From DASWVC01 sp036401335 (GTDB lineage Bacteria > Verrucomicrobiota > Verrucomicrobiia > Chthoniobacterales > JAFAMB01), in the NCBI GenBank assembly GCA_036401335.1, contig DASWVC010000321.1, forward strand, positions 1 through 7,912: a DNA stretch of 7,912 nt, written 5' to 3'. The translations under genes and the position numbers were made by a program. A model generated the notes under the pieces. It saw nothing but the letters and a program-made list of their open reading frames with translations, had not been told where the DNA came from and searched no databases. How positions within the stretch are numbered: the first letter of the stretch is position 1; each line of letters starts with the position of its first letter. Shown in pieces: positions 5,883 to 7,912 of this stretch.

Positions 5883-7408
5883 AGGCCCGGGGGCGGTTCC
5901 TCCTCGCTTTCGGCGCGGCCGTCGCAAGCGGCGTGCTCACCACCGTGAGCGTGGAGCACCGGACGGCCTCCGGGCTCGGCTGGGTTGCGTTTGTGCCGGT
6001 GTTGGTGCCGCTGCTTTTGTTCAAGGAACAGGTTGCGCCCGCCATCCTGGCCGGCGGGGTGTTTGGTGCCGTGCGTGGAGGCTTCCTGTTCGGATGGTTG
6101 ATCACGGACGGGCGCTGGGCGGAATGGGCCTGGGTGATGCTCAGCCACGTCCTCGCGGGGTTGCTTTGGTCCTGGCTGGTCTGGCGTTTCGGCCAGTTGC
6201 CGGCGCCTGAACTTCAACCAACGCCAGCCAGGAAAGCCGGCCGGCAACGCCCGTTGGCCCCCATCTTGCCGGGCGCAGGCGGGGGTGCCGATGCCTGGCA
6301 GAGGTCCATTGGCCATCTCCGGCTGGCCATGTTTGTCTCCGCCAGTTGGACCGTGGTGGAGTGGGGCCAGGGTGTCGTGTTGCCCGCATGGAATCCCGTC
6401 GGGTTGGCGGTTGCGGCGAACCTGCCTTTACTGCAACTGGTCCAATCCACCGGCCCGGCCGGGCTGAGCACGATGCTGGTGTTCGCCAACGTGATCGTTC
6501 TGACCAGCATCCGGCGGCTGGTGCGCGAACCCGGCCGGATCAGCTGGGCTGGCCGGTTCGACGTCACAGCGACCCTTGCCGTCATCTTTCTGGGCGCCCT
6601 GACTGGCTTTTACAGCCTTACTCACCGTGTCCCGCCCGACCCTTTGCAGCAGGTGATGTGTGCCGCGGCAAAAGGCGGCGCCGCCGGCTCCCTGACCGCC
6701 TTGTCGGCCGCTGCCGGCCCAACCGCAACGGACCTTATCGTTTGGCGCGAAGTGAAGTTTACGCCGGCCGATTACCAAAAACTTGCGGAACTCGGCATCG
6801 GGAAAACCGGTGCCCTGGTGAGCGGCGTGCTCGGCGACAACGGGCGTGGTTTGGTCGGGGCGCGCACCGTGCTCCCGGGCCTGGTTACAAACCTTTATGC
6901 ACCGCTGAATAATGCTCCGTTTTTTGTGCCGTTCGGGGCGCCGCCGAACCGCAACCTCAGCCCGTTTCGCCAGCGCGGGGTGAACTGGGTGACTTTCCTC
7001 AACTGGCAGGCGGGATCGCCGCCGGTGCTGCGCGCCGCCCTTCCCAGCCAGGCACAAGGGTGGATCGTGCTGTTTGACCCACCCGGGCATTCCCGCCGGG
7101 CAGGCCGGCAGTTGCGCGAGAATCTGCGCGTCTGGGCAGTTGCCTACGGCCGGGCATTGATTTTTTCCGGCCGCGGTGCCGGTTCACTCTTGCAAGCGCC
7201 CACGGGCCGCCTGGTCGCCCAGACCGGCGAGCAGTCCAGGGAATCGGTCGCAGGGCAGGTGCCCGTTGCTTCTGCGCAGACCGAAACGCTTTACGCGCGC
7301 CTCGGCGATTGGTGGCCGGTCGCCACCGGGATTTTAACCTTGGTGTTCGCCCTGGGCGAACGCCTGAAACGCAGCCGTGCAGCCAGCCCTCGTCGTCTCC
7401 GTCCATGA
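5879..7408 (+). CDS. Lnt-like membrane protein with a degenerate nitrilase domain (probable pseudoenzyme)
   Basis: At 509 residues it has the length and layout of apolipoprotein N-acyltransferase Lnt. N-terminal membrane helices (about 7-24, 33-48, 53-75, 83-103, 147-169, 184-212, 228-247) are followed by an extracytoplasmic nitrilase-like domain (about 257-470) and a last helix near 477-495. Residues 105-142 form a Pro/Ala/Gly-rich insert between helices. In the nitrilase domain the catalytic Glu is kept as IVWREVKF (Glu291, E. coli Glu267). The following positions are changed: Lys335 is replaced within NNAPFFVPFG, Glu343 is Ala354, and the nucleophile motif CYE reads NWQ (Asn375-Trp376-Gln377). 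The only Cys is Cys261, at the domain's beginning, far from the nucleophile position. The later GRALIFSG and PTGRLV motifs match the family fold. It therefore should not acylate by the Lnt mechanism. It is co-translated with the DUF4105 protein and may be its partner, scaffold or lipid-binding subunit. I give no gene symbol because activity is doubtful. Confidence 0.82.
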   Translation: MKARGRFLLAFGAAVASGVLTTVSVEHRTASGLGWVAFVPVLVPLLLFKEQVAPAILAGGVFGAVRGGFLFGWLITDGRWAEWAWVMLSHVLAGLLWSWLVWRFGQLPAPELQPTPARKAGRQRPLAPILPGAGGGADAWQRSIGHLRLAMFVSASWTVVEWGQGVVLPAWNPVGLAVAANLPLLQLVQSTGPAGLSTMLVFANVIVLTSIRRLVREPGRISWAGRFDVTATLAVIFLGALTGFYSLTHRVPPDPLQQVMCAAAKGGAAGSLTALSAAAGPTATDLIVWREVKFTPADYQKLAELGIGKTGALVSGVLGDNGRGLVGARTVLPGLVTNLYAPLNNAPFFVPFGAPPNRNLSPFRQRGVNWVTFLNWQAGSPPVLRAALPSQAQGWIVLFDPPGHSRRAGRQLRENLRVWAVAYGRALIFSGRGAGSLLQAPTGRLVAQTGEQSRESVAGQVPVASAQTETLYARLGDWWPVATGILTLVFALGERLKRSRAASPRRLRP

Positions 7409-7912
7409 CGTTTCGCCGCTGACGCAACCCGCGTGCAGTCGCATGCTGGCCGAACTAGCCGGGGCCGGTGTCTGCGCCACGTCGTTGCTGGTCATCCCAA
7501 ACCACCATGGCCGGGCTCCCGTGGGGGCGGCACCGGAGTTTCAGGCCTGGCTCGCGCAGGAAGTCGCAAAGGGCCATGAGCCGGTGTTGCACGGGTACTT
7601 TCACCTGCGGTCAAGCCGACCCGGGGAAAGTTGGCGGAACCGGTGGACCACCCGGGTTTACACGGCAGGCGAGGGCGAGTTCTATGACCTTTCGCTGGCC
7701 GAAGCTGCCGCCCGGCTCCACCAAGGCCAGAGCGACCTCGCTTTTCTGCCGGCCGCCCTTGAAGGGTTCATCGCGCCGGCGTGGCTTCTGGGCATGGCGG
7801 CTGCGCAGGCTGTCGAGAACGGCGGGTTCCGGTACACGACTTCGGTGAACGAGGTGCGGACGTTCCGACCGGCCACAAGGGTGGGGGCACGCTCGCTCGT
7901 CTGGAGCACCCG
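7377..7912 (+). CDS. DUF2334 polysaccharide-deacetylase-like protein (3' end outside the window)
   Basis: The first 178 residues of a larger protein. LVVSVHDVSP (5-14) gives the family's first motif with His10 and Asp11. LLVIPNHHG (37-45) follows. GHEPVLHGYFH (66-76) supplies His72 and His76, the usual HxxxH metal ligands of the NodB fold, and GFIAPAW (130-136) corresponds to the third motif. With Asp11 these make a complete metal site, so an active deacetylase-type hydrolase is plausible; the substrate is unknown, and N-acetylated envelope sugars are the family expectation. No signal peptide is seen, so it is probably cytoplasmic unless the missing end anchors it. GTG 7377 is the only start after an in-frame TGA at 7365 that keeps the His-Asp motif. 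It overlaps the previous gene by 32 bases with no ribosome site, implying coupled translation. The reading frame is open to the last base. Confidence 0.85.
   Translation, partial: MQPALVVSVHDVSPLTQPACSRMLAELAGAGVCATSLLVIPNHHGRAPVGAAPEFQAWLAQEVAKGHEPVLHGYFHLRSSRPGESWRNRWTTRVYTAGEGEFYDLSLAEAAARLHQGQSDLAFLPAALEGFIAPAWLLGMAAAQAVENGGFRYTTSVNEVRTFRPATRVGARSLVWST

Noticed and set aside
6428..7090. Minus-strand open frame of 220 codons
   Set aside because: It is opposite the Lnt-like gene, with low-complexity His/Arg/Gly composition and no domain.
7468..7848. Plus-strand open frame of 126 codons near the right end
   Set aside because: It is an off-frame reading of the DUF2334 gene, which has all family motifs in its own frame from 7377.

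Overview
The window is a GC-rich bacterial chromosomal segment with compact genes and mostly weak Shine-Dalgarno sites. Family content (a roughly 650-residue phospho-sugar mutase, a DUF4105/Lnb-type membrane protein, an Lnt-like protein, a DUF2334 deacetylase-like protein and a secreted coiled-coil/YadA-head-like repeat protein) suggests a soil-type Verrucomicrobiota or a similar Gram-negative lineage. This taxonomic call is an inference, not proof. No rRNA, tRNA, CRISPR array or transposase was seen.

Left part (1-1737, minus strand). Reading right to left there is a 62-residue predicted lipoprotein (1431-1619). Thirty-eight bases on is a secreted protein (529-1392) with a signal peptide, seven unbroken heptads and a run of 15-residue Gly/Asn/Ser-rich repeats like a trimeric-adhesin head. 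Beyond it lies a broken small domain gene (172-443), whose two halves are in different frames joined at a short A run. The first 171 bases hold a GC-rich hairpin and no convincing gene. Bases 1620-1737 hold a long imperfect inverted repeat.

Middle (1738-4618). A minus-strand SAM-dependent methyltransferase of the RlmI/RlmKL type and a plus-strand phosphoglucomutase/phosphomannomutase diverge from start codons only 25 bases apart.

Right part (4686-7912, plus strand). Three genes are translationally interlocked: a DUF4105 (Lnb-like) protein with intact His/Cys motifs and a five-helix C-terminal membrane region; an Lnt-like membrane protein, overlapping it by ATGA, whose nitrilase-type domain has lost the catalytic Lys, the Cys and several neighbouring essential residues; and a DUF2334 polysaccharide-deacetylase-like protein, overlapping by 32 bases and running off the window. 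The pairing of an Lnb-type enzyme (lipoprotein amino-terminal acyl transfer in Firmicutes) with a catalytically dead Lnt homologue is the most interesting item here. It may form an envelope lipid or lipoprotein acylation module of unrecognised design.
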